Below, one piece after another: positions 55,495-62,737 of a DNA stretch of 64,000 nt. This DNA is from a virus: positions 55,982 through 119,981 of the IMG/VR virus record IMGVR_UViG_3300005613_000009, one strand, 5' to 3'. The translations under genes were made by a program, and so were the position numbers. Every line of letters begins with the position of its first letter. Position 1 is the first letter of the stretch. The notes beneath the pieces were generated by a model. The model was given only the letters and a program-made list of their open reading frames with translations. It searched no databases and was not told the DNA's origin.

Positions 55495-56079
55495 TTAAAT
55501 ATCTGAGAAATCATCAGTTTTTACACCTACAGAATTATTATTGGTGCTTACTTTTTGCACATTAGCAACAGCAACCGCTTCATAGCCGTTAAATTTGACT
55601 CTGGTATTTGATCTAATTGCACCAGTTTTCTCATCTGTCCATTTATTCAGTTCGGTTTCTAAAATAACTTGCCTATTTAGTGTTCCGTTTGCCCACATTT
55701 CATTCGAGACATTGTTTCCACCGTTTCCAATCAAATCAAATCGTTTCGCAATTAATATACGTCTTTTTCGCATACCATCTTTTTCGTCAGGATGATATAG
55801 ATTGACTGAGTCCCAAATGAACCGGCCTTCCAAGTGTTCAAACTCATCAGGTTTTACACTTTGTTCGTTTATCTCAAGAACCTTATCAATACTGAATTTT
55901 AGGTTGGCAGCTATACAGCTATAACTGTTAAAGTTTCTTTGAACTGGAATAGATTCAATACAGGTGCAAAGAAATTTTCCGACCGGAAGTTTCCCCATAG
56001 ATTCTGCATCTGCAACATCAGTGTCGGTTATAGTTTCGATTTGATCTTCCACTTCATCCCAAGACAAATTTTCTTCCAT
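55495..56079 (-). CDS. DUF669-like ssDNA-binding protein
   Basis: 194 residues. Starts MEENLSWDEVEDQIETITDT, then GKFLCTCIESIPVQRN and a beta-rich core (FEHLEGRFIWDSVNLYHPDE, NRQVILETELNKW, NTRVKFNGYEAV), the pattern of phage DUF669 proteins that coat ssDNA next to a Sak4/RecA-like recombinase. It ends in the acidic TDDFSDI, like other SSB tails. AAGGGGGAATAAAT precedes the ATG. The RecA-like gene lies directly upstream. Confidence 0.65.
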   Translation of the reverse strand: MEENLSWDEVEDQIETITDTDVADAESMGKLPVGKFLCTCIESIPVQRNFNSYSCIAANLKFSIDKVLEINEQSVKPDEFEHLEGRFIWDSVNLYHPDEKDGMRKRRILIAKRFDLIGNGGNNVSNEMWANGTLNRQVILETELNKWTDEKTGAIRSNTRVKFNGYEAVAVANVQKVSTNNNSVGVKTDDFSDI

Positions 56080-56132
56080 ATTTATTCCCCCTTTTCTATA
56101 TAACTTTTAATTTTCCGAGTTTCCTTATAATA

Positions 56133-56210
56133 GGTTATCCATGTCCCAGGATAACCCAATACCTTAATGCCTGCATCGTTGACAACCTCGCGACCATACC
56201 TTATTAATAA
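56133..56210. other. Two small palindromes between recombination genes
   Basis: GGTTATCC-N8-GGATAACC (56133-56156) and the perfect palindrome ACCTTATTAATAAGGT (56196-56211 region) lie in the 136-nt gap. There is no T-run, so they may be attenuator or operator sites rather than a terminator. Confidence 0.45.
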
Positions 56211-56215
56211 GGTGA

Positions 56216-57310
56216 TCAGACCGCGGGGCTCTCGATAGGGCGCATGTCCTCCAAATTTTTAATAAATTGTTGTAACTGAGAATTATCCATTTCCTTTGCC
56301 GAATTAACATTAAATGGCATAATCAAATTCATCCAATCTTTTTTATCAACAATCCTTAGCTCTTTTTTAAGGGCAACAACTTGGCTTAAAAGAGACTTGT
56401 ATTGGTCAACAACAGACTCTGATTCGGATGGTTTAATTTCAGTTGATTCGTTTTCAATTGGTTGTGATTCATTTATTACAGGATCGTTGGTTTCTTTTTC
56501 AATGACTTGTTCTTCCGGAATTTCTTTTTCTGTTTTGTCTTTTTTGGTTCCTGTAGTTTTAACATTGATTACTTGACCTGGCTTTACAACTGCGTCTATT
56601 GACAAATCATGGCCAAATGCATTTGAGATATAGTCAGCAGCATCTTTGTCAGAGTTCCAAGGAATAACTTTTTGGACCTGCAGGGAATGGGTTCGATCTT
56701 TACGTTTTACAACCCCCTGAAATCCACCACCTTTTGCATCTTCTATTTCGACAACGGTATCAAAATAATGTGCCATTTTTTTTGGACCATCAGGGATTTT
56801 TCCTTCAACTTTCATGCCCTCGCCCCATTTATCCTTGGCATGACATGTAGCGATAACGTTGAAATCACAAGCCAAAAGCATACGAACAAAATTATACGCT
56901 TCCCGGTTAATCGCCTGATAGTCTCTCGGCTGAATTACATAGTAATCCTTTTTATTTCCGGAACTGGTAACTTCTCGTTTTAAGAACAAATCAGCATATT
57001 TACTGACCAAACTTTGGTAATAAACGCTGAATGAATCAATAACGAGTGTTTTTATGCCGTTTGGGGACTTGATAAGATCTTTGACAGACTGAAATACTTC
57101 ATCAGGATCAACTGTTTGTTTTCTTCTGAACCGAAATTCGCCGCCATAATGATCAGTGCCGAATTCTGTGTCAATAACAGCCATAGCTGGTTTGTCACTG
57201 TCAGGTACATTACCTAACCGAAGAGCTGTTCGCGTTTTATAACAACCTTCAGGTCCCCAAAAAAATAGTTTATATTTTTTCTTTTTTGGTGTTGCAATTT
57301 CCCAATCCAT
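56216..57310 (-). CDS. RecA/Sak4-like recombination ATPase
   Basis: The start is set at ATG 57310 (MDWEIATPKKKKYKLFFWGP) behind AAAGGAGAAAACACAA. About 364 residues. Walker A GPEGCYKT (residues 19-26), AVIDTEFG, Walker B IKTLVIDSFSVYY near 95 and the later KMAHYFDTVVEIED fit the phage Sak4/RecA-like ATPase family, which loads on ssDNA for annealing or strand exchange. The C-terminal 120 residues add an acidic linker and a helical domain. Partner genes are the DUF669-like protein and the nuclease downstream. Confidence 0.85.
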   Translation of the reverse strand: MDWEIATPKKKKYKLFFWGPEGCYKTRTALRLGNVPDSDKPAMAVIDTEFGTDHYGGEFRFRRKQTVDPDEVFQSVKDLIKSPNGIKTLVIDSFSVYYQSLVSKYADLFLKREVTSSGNKKDYYVIQPRDYQAINREAYNFVRMLLACDFNVIATCHAKDKWGEGMKVEGKIPDGPKKMAHYFDTVVEIEDAKGGGFQGVVKRKDRTHSLQVQKVIPWNSDKDAADYISNAFGHDLSIDAVVKPGQVINVKTTGTKKDKTEKEIPEEQVIEKETNDPVINESQPIENESTEIKPSESESVVDQYKSLLSQVVALKKELRIVDKKDWMNLIMPFNVNSAKEMDNSQLQQFIKNLEDMRPIESPAV

Positions 57311-57557
57311 TTGTGTTTTCTCCTTTATCTTTGTGGTTATCAATGTTCTGCATGTAACTATACTTATGGTTAAGAGTTATAAAAATAAGATCGTTATAAT
57401 ATAATTGAGGCATAAGCCATGCCCTGATATCAATCCCGGTTGCTTTTTCTAATTTCTCTGCTGTTGAAGCACTGGGCCGACGTCTTTCATGTAAAATGTC
57501 GCATATGAACGACTTCGAAACCCCGACTTTGTTAGCAATTTCAGTTTGTTTCAGCAT
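57270..57557 (-). CDS. Cro/CI-family helix-turn-helix regulator (95 a)
   Basis: Starts MLKQTEIANKVGVSKSFICD behind TGGAGAAAATAA. Residues 1-45 are an HTH of the Cro/CI type (IANKVGVSKSFICDILHERR, then STAEKLEKATG). It reads away from the repressor gene at 57748 and is the first gene of the leftward transcript, the place of cro in lambda-like switches. The last 50 residues are low in structure and overlap the RecA-like gene by 41 nt. Confidence 0.75.
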   Translation of the reverse strand: MLKQTEIANKVGVSKSFICDILHERRRPSASTAEKLEKATGIDIRAWLMPQLYYNDLIFITLNHKYSYMQNIDNHKDKGENTNGLGNCNTKKEKI

Positions 57558-57601
57558 TTATTTTCTCCATATTTATCCTCCACGGTGAACAAGTGTTTCC
57601 A

Positions 57602-57692
57602 TTTATACTCTTTTAGCGTATAGTTTGTCAAGCATTTTTATTTGTCTGCCTGCATTTTTTTTCTTGACATAAGTTCGCTGATAGCGTATGGT
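57602..57692. promoter_or_regulatory. Divergent switch region with two operators
   Basis: Leftward promoter: TTGACA (57631-57626), 18-nt spacer, TATAAA (57607-57602), with operator ATACTCT-TTT-AGCGTAT (57605-57621). Rightward promoter: TTGACA (57664-57669), 17-nt spacer, TATGGT (57687-57692), with operator GTTCGCT-GAT-AGCGTAT (57673-57689). Both operators cover the spacer and -10 of their promoter, as expected for mutual repression between the two HTH proteins. Confidence 0.8.
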
Positions 57693-57747
57693 TAATATCG
57701 TAAAAAAAGAGAAAGGCAACCAAATTTAAACTGAAGAAAGGAGACCC

Positions 57748-58242
57748 ATGGGAAAACAGAACGATTTCCAACAAGCCTTTGTTGCTGGTGTTAAAAGATT
57801 ATTGTCATCAAAATGGGGATCTCAAACCAGGCTCGCAAAAGATGCCGGCATTAAACCTTCGTATTTATGTGACATCTTAAACAATAGAAAGAAAGGTACA
57901 GAAAAAACCCGCAAGTCAATCGCCAAAGGTCTTGGCAAAACTTATCAGGAAGTATTGAATAATGGTTTTAACTCATTAAGAAATGTAACCCAGCCTTATG
58001 CAGAAGTCTGTAACGGAATTCAGCCTTTTACAGAAGACTATGCCTGTCTTATTTATCAATTTGCTGCCAAAGAAGTAAGCCTCGAAGGTTCCCATTTTTT
58101 TACGCATGATTCATTAAAAAAGATTCGACCGCCAGGTTGGGTTGATTATTTGAACCAGGAAATTTCTGAAGATGCTCTTTATGAAATAGCGAAAAAAGAA
58201 ATGGAACGTATTAGGATAATGATCAAAAAAAAGACAGGATAA
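57748..58242 (+). CDS. HTH repressor (lysogeny-type)
   Basis: 164 residues. Starts MGKQNDFQQAFVAGVKRLLS behind GAAAGGAGACCC. Residues 15-70 (SQTRLAKDAGIKPSYLCDIL then TRKSIAKGLGKTYQEVLNNG) are a Cro/CI-type HTH. The C-terminal part has no LexA-like protease signature, which fits inactivation by the ImmA-like protease encoded next. Probably binds the inverted-repeat operators found at five promoters. Confidence 0.8.
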   Translation: MGKQNDFQQAFVAGVKRLLSSKWGSQTRLAKDAGIKPSYLCDILNNRKKGTEKTRKSIAKGLGKTYQEVLNNGFNSLRNVTQPYAEVCNGIQPFTEDYACLIYQFAAKEVSLEGSHFFTHDSLKKIRPPGWVDYLNQEISEDALYEIAKKEMERIRIMIKKKTG

Positions 58243-58320
58243 TAATAATTTTGTTTTTTTTAGTCTGGGTGCAGAACAATTAAATCGGTTAATCTTATTT
58301 GACCGGAAAGGCGGTAAATA

Positions 58321-59475
58321 GTGCAAACAAACAACTCTGATCCGGGATTATTTCATGTTAATTTTGACCAATACTCATATATGAATTATATAAATGATAA
58401 TTGTTTGAATTATTTGGGTGTAAAAGAAGAAAGCCATTTTAATCGATTTTTTATCGATTATTTCCAAAGATATGCGGATAAATATTATATTCCACAGGAT
58501 GAACAGGAAATAATTGCACAAAAAATAGCCAATTCAAATGTTCCTGATAAACCCTTCTTTATTGCAGATTTTAACATTTTTGTGAATTGTGAGTTGCGTA
58601 GACATCGTTGGGTTGCTGCATTATCTGAAAATTGTTTTAAGTTTCCGAAAAAAAATCTTGAATTTGTTTCATTCGGATGTGATTGTGAACATGATTATAA
58701 CCAGAAATATAGTAATTTTTTGAACTCTTTAAGAACTACTTATCATATATTTACAACAATTAGGTATAAAATACCATGGCTGAAAAAATATATATTGAAT
58801 AAGAAATATGGAACATATGATGTTTTAGAATTAATGAAACGTCTAGATATACTCTGTGTTAAAGATTATACTATTAACTACAGTATGTCATTTATCGACA
58901 AATACCGAACCAATAAAGAACAGAGCATCATTATATATAACCCAAGTCTGCCGAAAATTATTCTGGATAGGATTTTGTTCCATGAGATGGCGCACCATAT
59001 CTTGGGCCATATTAATAAAGAAAATAAAGAACATTGTTTTCCTTTAGGATGGAATTTAACTAATTCATATGTCGAAAAGGAAGCCAATATGTTTGCCGAT
59101 ATGATGTTTTTTAAACCATCGTACTTGATTAATTGTCTTGCAAAAAACAATCTAAATGAAGACTATCTATTGAATGAATTGTTAGATAGAGATCTATTTT
59201 ATTTGTGCAATCTATTTCCAAGGACTACAGGTAAAAAATGTGATAATTTTTTTCTGTCTAATGATATTAGATCATTTTGCAGATTAATGATTAATTCATT
59301 TGTTGAAAGCACCTTAAGCGTGTATTTTCTTTTAGTGAATAATATTTTCAATCTTTTCATGGACAGCCCCAAGAGTATCTTATCGAAATATTATGGAATT
59401 TTATTCAGTACTATTTATAAGCTTAGCAAACTGTATCCAGAAAAATTTGCCTGTTTTTCACCTTTAGTTAGTTAA
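58321..59475 (+). CDS. ImmA/IrrE-like zinc metalloprotease
   Basis: 384 residues with a GTG start behind GGAAAGGCGG. FHEMAHHILGH near residue 220 is the HExxH zinc site, and EKEANMFADMMF about 35 residues later is the second glutamate helix, both diagnostic of the ImmA/IrrE family. In ICEBs1 and many prophages ImmA cleaves the repressor encoded beside it to trigger induction. The N-terminal 200 residues and C-terminal 110 are unusual for the family and make it larger than typical ImmA. Confidence 0.8.
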   Translation: MQTNNSDPGLFHVNFDQYSYMNYINDNCLNYLGVKEESHFNRFFIDYFQRYADKYYIPQDEQEIIAQKIANSNVPDKPFFIADFNIFVNCELRRHRWVAALSENCFKFPKKNLEFVSFGCDCEHDYNQKYSNFLNSLRTTYHIFTTIRYKIPWLKKYILNKKYGTYDVLELMKRLDILCVKDYTINYSMSFIDKYRTNKEQSIIIYNPSLPKIILDRILFHEMAHHILGHINKENKEHCFPLGWNLTNSYVEKEANMFADMMFFKPSYLINCLAKNNLNEDYLLNELLDRDLFYLCNLFPRTTGKKCDNFFLSNDIRSFCRLMINSFVESTLSVYFLLVNNIFNLFMDSPKSILSKYYGILFSTIYKLSKLYPEKFACFSPLVS

Positions 59476-59487
59476 CCTGATAAAAAA

Positions 59488-59522
59488 AACACCTATACTG
59501 ATTGGTATGGGTGTTTTTTTTC
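59488..59522 (+). terminator. Rho-independent terminator
   Basis: AACACC-TATAC pairs with GTATG-GGTGTT (stems 59488-59498 and 59505-59515) followed by eight T. It closes the repressor-protease transcript; the -35 of the next promoter begins right at its end. Confidence 0.9.
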
Positions 59523-59550
59523 TTGACATTGTACGCTGTAAGTGTATAAT
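59523..59550 (+). promoter_or_regulatory. Sigma70-like promoter with inverted-repeat operator
   Basis: TTGACA (59523-59528), 16-nt spacer, TATAAT (59545-59550), the best promoter in the window. The operator GTACGCT-GTA-AGTGTAT (59531-59547) fills the spacer. It drives the small plus-strand genes from 59.6 kb on. Confidence 0.8.
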
Positions 59551-59609
59551 CAATTTTAAAAATTCGCTGTCAACGTAATAAACAACGTAACGGAGGATAT
59601 AAAATATAT

Positions 59610-59990
59610 ATGATTAATTGGGACAATCTTCGAACCGGTTATAATGAAAAAAACGGAACCGATTACAAAACTGTTGAACAAATGGCAATTGAGCTTTATT
59701 CAATGACACTGTCTCTGACGAAATCCGCTAAAATCCTTGGTGTATCACGGCCACAATTTGCAAAAAAAATTGGGAATTTCTCACTTGTTAAAAGTGGAAA
59801 TCGTAGGGGCATTAAATATCAAATGTTTCTGGCGATTACAGCTGAAGACATGGCGGAAATGACTCGGCATGAAATCATGGAGGCATGTAACATCTGCAGC
59901 AGTTATGTTGACAAACTGATTGCTAAATACAATCGTAAATTTAAAAGGATGGGAAACTTCAGAAAAAATGGATCCAAAACAATGCTGTAA
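59610..59990 (+). CDS. Helix-turn-helix protein (126 aa)
   Basis: Starts MINWDNLRTGYNEKNGTDYK behind CGGAGGATATAAAATAT. Residues 35-60 (SLTKSAKILGVSRPQFAKKI) are an HTH, and a second HTH-like helix pair lies near 90-110 (MTRHEIMEACNICSSYVDKL). Likely a regulator of the operon it starts; it stands behind a repressor-controlled promoter, like lambda cII or late regulators in other phages. Confidence 0.65.
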   Translation: MINWDNLRTGYNEKNGTDYKTVEQMAIELYSMTLSLTKSAKILGVSRPQFAKKIGNFSLVKSGNRRGIKYQMFLAITAEDMAEMTRHEIMEACNICSSYVDKLIAKYNRKFKRMGNFRKNGSKTML

Positions 59991-59999
59991 CTGACTTCA

Positions 60000-60227
60000 A
60001 TGTTATTGTATACAATGAAAGCAATACTAAATTTTTGTGGATGGATAAAGAAAGACGATGTTGACGATGTGGCTATACGCAGAGGGTGGGTTCGAATAGC
60101 ATTTTGTCCTCCTATGGAAGTACTAGCACGCAATGGAGATATAAAGTGTAACGAATCCTTTACAACTGTAGATTTATACCATGTTGGCTATTCAAATAAT
60201 TTACCAGTATTTGAATATGAACCATAA
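60000..60227 (+). CDS. Small hypothetical protein (75 aa)
   Basis: Nine nt after the previous stop; ATG 60000 or the internal ATG 60015 (MKAILNFCGWIKKDDVDDVA). No strong ribosome site. The product is mixed alpha/beta; not recognised. Confidence 0.5.
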   Translation: MLLYTMKAILNFCGWIKKDDVDDVAIRRGWVRIAFCPPMEVLARNGDIKCNESFTTVDLYHVGYSNNLPVFEYEP

Positions 60228-60245
60228 CAATAGTAGGAGAAAGCT

Positions 60246-60548
60246 TTGAGTAAAAAACATTGGGGACACGAATATTATATAGGTATAGAAACAGGCGAAA
60301 AAATCGGAGATGCAATGGGAAGAATGTTCATAGGAGAACATGTTTGGCACTCAGTATGTGCCGCTATTGAAGCAATTAAAAAAAATAATGATTTGAGAGC
60401 TTTAATGTTGTTGCGTACATTGAAATTTATGCTTGCTGATGTTACCGGTAACGAAAACGAAGATGATACTTTTAATTTTAAACCTGCTATCAAGACCACT
60501 TCAGCCAATGCAGATGAAACACAAGTTAATAATGGGATTATTAAATAA
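60246..60548 (+). CDS. Hypothetical protein (100 aa)
   Basis: TTG start behind AGTAGGAGAAAGC. Starts MSKKHWGHEYYIGIETGEKI. A helical middle (WHSVCAAIEAIKKNNDLRAL) is followed by an acidic, unstructured tail. Not recognised. Confidence 0.6.
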   Translation: MSKKHWGHEYYIGIETGEKIGDAMGRMFIGEHVWHSVCAAIEAIKKNNDLRALMLLRTLKFMLADVTGNENEDDTFNFKPAIKTTSANADETQVNNGIIK

Positions 60549-60550
60549 TA

Positions 60551-60772
60551 ATGTATGCAGAAATGAATTCGAAGGATAAACGTATTACAATTCAACAAGT
60601 TGATAACAAAATGAACAAACTTCGTGTTGAAAACGATCAATTACGAGATGCGTTGGATGATGTACTTAAAGCATTAAAAGTTATTCACACCTGGGCATCA
60701 TACGCAGGCGGATGGTCGCTTGATCCTGATCACGTGGTAAAATTAATTGATCGTACATTGGAAAAAATATGA
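60551..60772 (+). CDS. Coiled-coil protein paralogous to the frameshifted zinc-finger gene
   Basis: 73 residues. A heptad helix (NKMNKLRVENDQLRDALDDV) is followed by ALKVIHTWASYAGGWSLDPD and HVVKLIDRTLEKI, nearly the same as the end of the product at 33680-34035. Here the shared module has a coiled coil in place of the zinc finger. The stop overlaps the next start by ATGA. Confidence 0.65.
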   Translation: MYAEMNSKDKRITIQQVDNKMNKLRVENDQLRDALDDVLKALKVIHTWASYAGGWSLDPDHVVKLIDRTLEKI

Positions 60773-61020
60773 CGGATGAAATGACCAAAAAACACCTACT
60801 GGAAATATGCTTGGATTACGCGAAAAACCTTGAATCTTACATTACCTTTTCACGTGACGATATGATTCGTGGTCTTAATATCGGTATGGATGCCGTGAAA
60901 GAGGCGGAATCCCGAAACGTAGCCGACAAAGAACTATGCGCTTTTTGTTCAGCGCCGTTTACCCCCAGTCCAAACTTTTGTTTCAATTGTGGCCGGAGAA
61001 TAAGTGACCGTGACAAGTGA
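60769..61020 (+). CDS. Zinc-ribbon protein (83 aa)
   Basis: Starts MTDEMTKKHLLEICLDYAKN, helical, then CAFCSAPFTPSPNFCFNCGR, a classical CxxC-x10-CxxC zinc ribbon at the end. With the preceding gene it resembles the two halves of the 33.7 kb protein in separate genes. Function unknown. Confidence 0.65.
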   Translation: MTDEMTKKHLLEICLDYAKNLESYITFSRDDMIRGLNIGMDAVKEAESRNVADKELCAFCSAPFTPSPNFCFNCGRRISDRDK

Positions 61021-61126
61021 TGGAGAAAATATCTTGACACCCGCCGCACAAATATATGATGCTGACCCCCGGGGAAGGGGTGGTGTTTGTATGAACGAAT
61101 CAAGGGGTCCGAAACGGGTCCGAAAT

Positions 61127-61193
61127 GGGGCTGGGTCATAGACCTGGTGGACTTATGCGCGCAAGGAGTTCGATTCTCCGCCCGGCCCCGCCA
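61127..61193 (+). tRNA. tRNA-like element, truncated
   Basis: GGGGCTG pairs with CGGCCCC, followed by GCCA. GGAG-TTCGATT-CTCC is a good T-arm and GGTC-GACC a short D-arm-like hairpin. Only about 63 nt lie between the acceptor strands and no anticodon stem can be drawn, so it is unlikely to work in translation. The 3-prime part looks like the end of a real tRNA gene, so a phage attachment site or a tRNA remnant are both possible. Confidence 0.4.
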
Positions 61194-61208
61194 AGAAAGG
61201 ATTAAATC

Positions 61209-61508
61209 ATGGAATGGATATCAGTTAAAGACAGACTGCCAGAAATACCCGAAGGAAGATTTGGAATATCAGTTTTGACGGCAGAGTTTGACCATATCTA
61301 CGATGAAATCTGCCCTGGAAAGGGATACTCGGTCCAGGAGGGTGACTATATGGTAGTAACTGACGTGGACCGTAAAAAGTGGAAATGGCCCGATGACATA
61401 AAAGCTGATTTTATGGCGCGATATTCTGGATCTGGCGAGACCATTTTCGGACCAACCGCGAATAAGGTGACCCATTGGATGCCGATGCCAGATTCGCCTC
61501 AGTTGTGA
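61209..61508 (+). CDS. DUF551 family protein
   Basis: 99 residues. It opens MEWISVKDRLPEIPEGRFGI and ends VTHWMPMPDSPQL, the defining W-I-x-V...L-P start and THWMPLP end of DUF551, a very common small phage protein of unknown function. AAAGGATTAAATC precedes the ATG. Confidence 0.85.
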   Translation: MEWISVKDRLPEIPEGRFGISVLTAEFDHIYDEICPGKGYSVQEGDYMVVTDVDRKKWKWPDDIKADFMARYSGSGETIFGPTANKVTHWMPMPDSPQL

Positions 61509-61511
61509 GTT

Positions 61512-61637
61512 ATGACCAAAGCCAAGAGCCGTCTTGAGCAAGACCCAAAATGCCCTGGCGGTTTGCCTGCAAAATATCACGCTGTATTGATGGAGATAGG
61601 AATGTTGGTCGGGGAGAAGATGAGAAGAACGGCTTAA
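61512..61637 (+). CDS. Small basic hypothetical protein (41 aa)
   Basis: ATG 61512, a few nt after the DUF551 stop. Starts MTKAKSRLEQDPKCPGGLPA and ends in a helix with KMRRTA. Weak ribosome site. Its stop overlaps the stop of the convergent gene at 61634. Confidence 0.45.
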   Translation: MTKAKSRLEQDPKCPGGLPAKYHAVLMEIGMLVGEKMRRTA

Positions 61638-61891
61638 ATCGTATCCCCACCACGACAATACCGTTTAACTTCGAGGTCTGTCTCTGCTAATTTTTCAATA
61701 ACTTTTGGACTGATCGCCCCTCTCAAATTCTTGGTGAAGTTCCTTGGGGTTTTGCCGCGATAAATATCCCACAATCCCGCTAATAATGTGACAGCTTTAT
61801 CGTCCCACACCCAATCCGTTTTTTTTGCTGCGAATTTGAGCCCACCAAGGAGCAAAGGTGCCCCGATACTCGTTATAATCCAGGATAACAT
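61634..61891 (-). CDS. Small membrane protein (85 aa)
   Basis: The start is set at ATG 61891 (MLSWIITSIGAPLLLGGLKF) behind CAGGAGAAATAAA. One N-terminal hydrophobic segment, then a soluble basic part. Size, topology and position just downstream of a cell-wall-hydrolase-like gene allow a holin or lysis accessory role, but nothing in the sequence proves it. Confidence 0.55.
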   Translation of the reverse strand: MLSWIITSIGAPLLLGGLKFAAKKTDWVWDDKAVTLLAGLWDIYRGKTPRNFTKNLRGAISPKVIEKLAETDLEVKRYCRGGDTI

Positions 61892-61940
61892 TTTATTTCT
61901 CCTGAATAGTAGCCACCAAAAAAGGCGGCTACTACTTAAG

Positions 61941-62123
61941 TTACTGTTGGTAATTAAACAGTCCATCCATCATAGCGAGGACGCGGTCATCATAAATATG
62001 CTCTGGGTCATCTACAGCATTGATGATCAGATCCCGGATAAAGAGTGGGTAAACAGTGTCCGCTACAGAAAACGCGGTTGCCTCAGTCGATGAAATTACA
62101 GTGTTAGGGGTTAGATTTGTCAT
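61941..62123 (-). CDS. Small hypothetical protein (60 aa)
   Basis: Starts MTNLTPNTVISSTEATAFSV behind TAGGAGAAAAAACA. Ser/Thr-rich first half, helical acidic second half (HIYDDRVLAMMDGLFNYQQ). Not recognised. Co-directional with its neighbours. Confidence 0.6.
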   Translation of the reverse strand: MTNLTPNTVISSTEATAFSVADTVYPLFIRDLIINAVDDPEHIYDDRVLAMMDGLFNYQQ

Positions 62124-62146
62124 TGTTTTTTCTCCTATTTTTAGAT

Positions 62147-62737
62147 TTACGGTTTGATTTCCAGTTTCTCCCTGACCTGCTTGCTATGCCGAATCCCATC
62201 CGGCGTTAGAATATAATGTCCGGCTATTTTTTCGTAGTCAGCATAAAAAATACCGTTGTAAACCCTGTCAACCAATTCAGTGCAGTAATACGTTTTATTG
62301 TCAGACGAGAAATCGAAATCATACGGAACATTTTTGTCTGCCAGAATTAAAGCCTCTTTTACCGCTGTCTCCCTTGTCATTGCAGCGTAGGGCATAAATT
62401 TGTTTTGTGGCGATATGTTAAGAACGCAAATCGCATCGCATCGGCAGAAGTTCAGGATATCCTCTTGGATAACTCCCTGGCCGACTGCATGAACGATTTG
62501 ATTATTGCCAACGTACAGACCCGCATGCCCGAAAAAACCTGGACAAAAAACTGTATTAAGATAGGCGCTAAACCGCCTAAGTAAGATGTCGCCACCCCTT
62601 ACAGTAGCCAAAATCTCCCGCACTTGTGGACCTTTTACAGAATGCAATTGTGGTTTATATTGAATCCACAATGGGTATTTAGAGAATTTGATATCTCCTG
62701 TTGCTTTTATAAGAAATTTAGGGAATTTAACCTTCAT
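62147..62737 (-). CDS. Papain-like hydrolase of the NlpC/P60-YiiX group
   Basis: 196 residues. GGDILLRRF near 50, GHAGLYVGNNQIVHAVGQG near 72 (His of the catalytic pair) and YYCTELVDRVY near 153 (the Cys) follow the permuted order seen in YaeF/YiiX-type NlpC/P60 enzymes, which cut amide bonds in peptidoglycan or lipids. A cell-wall or injection-related role is likely for a phage. The start overlaps the end of the GIY-YIG gene by 11 nt. A truncated paralogue lies at 63794-63994. Confidence 0.75.
   Translation of the reverse strand: MKVKFPKFLIKATGDIKFSKYPLWIQYKPQLHSVKGPQVREILATVRGGDILLRRFSAYLNTVFCPGFFGHAGLYVGNNQIVHAVGQGVIQEDILNFCRCDAICVLNISPQNKFMPYAAMTRETAVKEALILADKNVPYDFDFSSDNKTYYCTELVDRVYNGIFYADYEKIAGHYILTPDGIRHSKQVREKLEIKP

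Noticed and set aside
61634-61891. Firm call of a holin
   Set aside because: One hydrophobic segment and position near a hydrolase are not enough; left as a small membrane protein.
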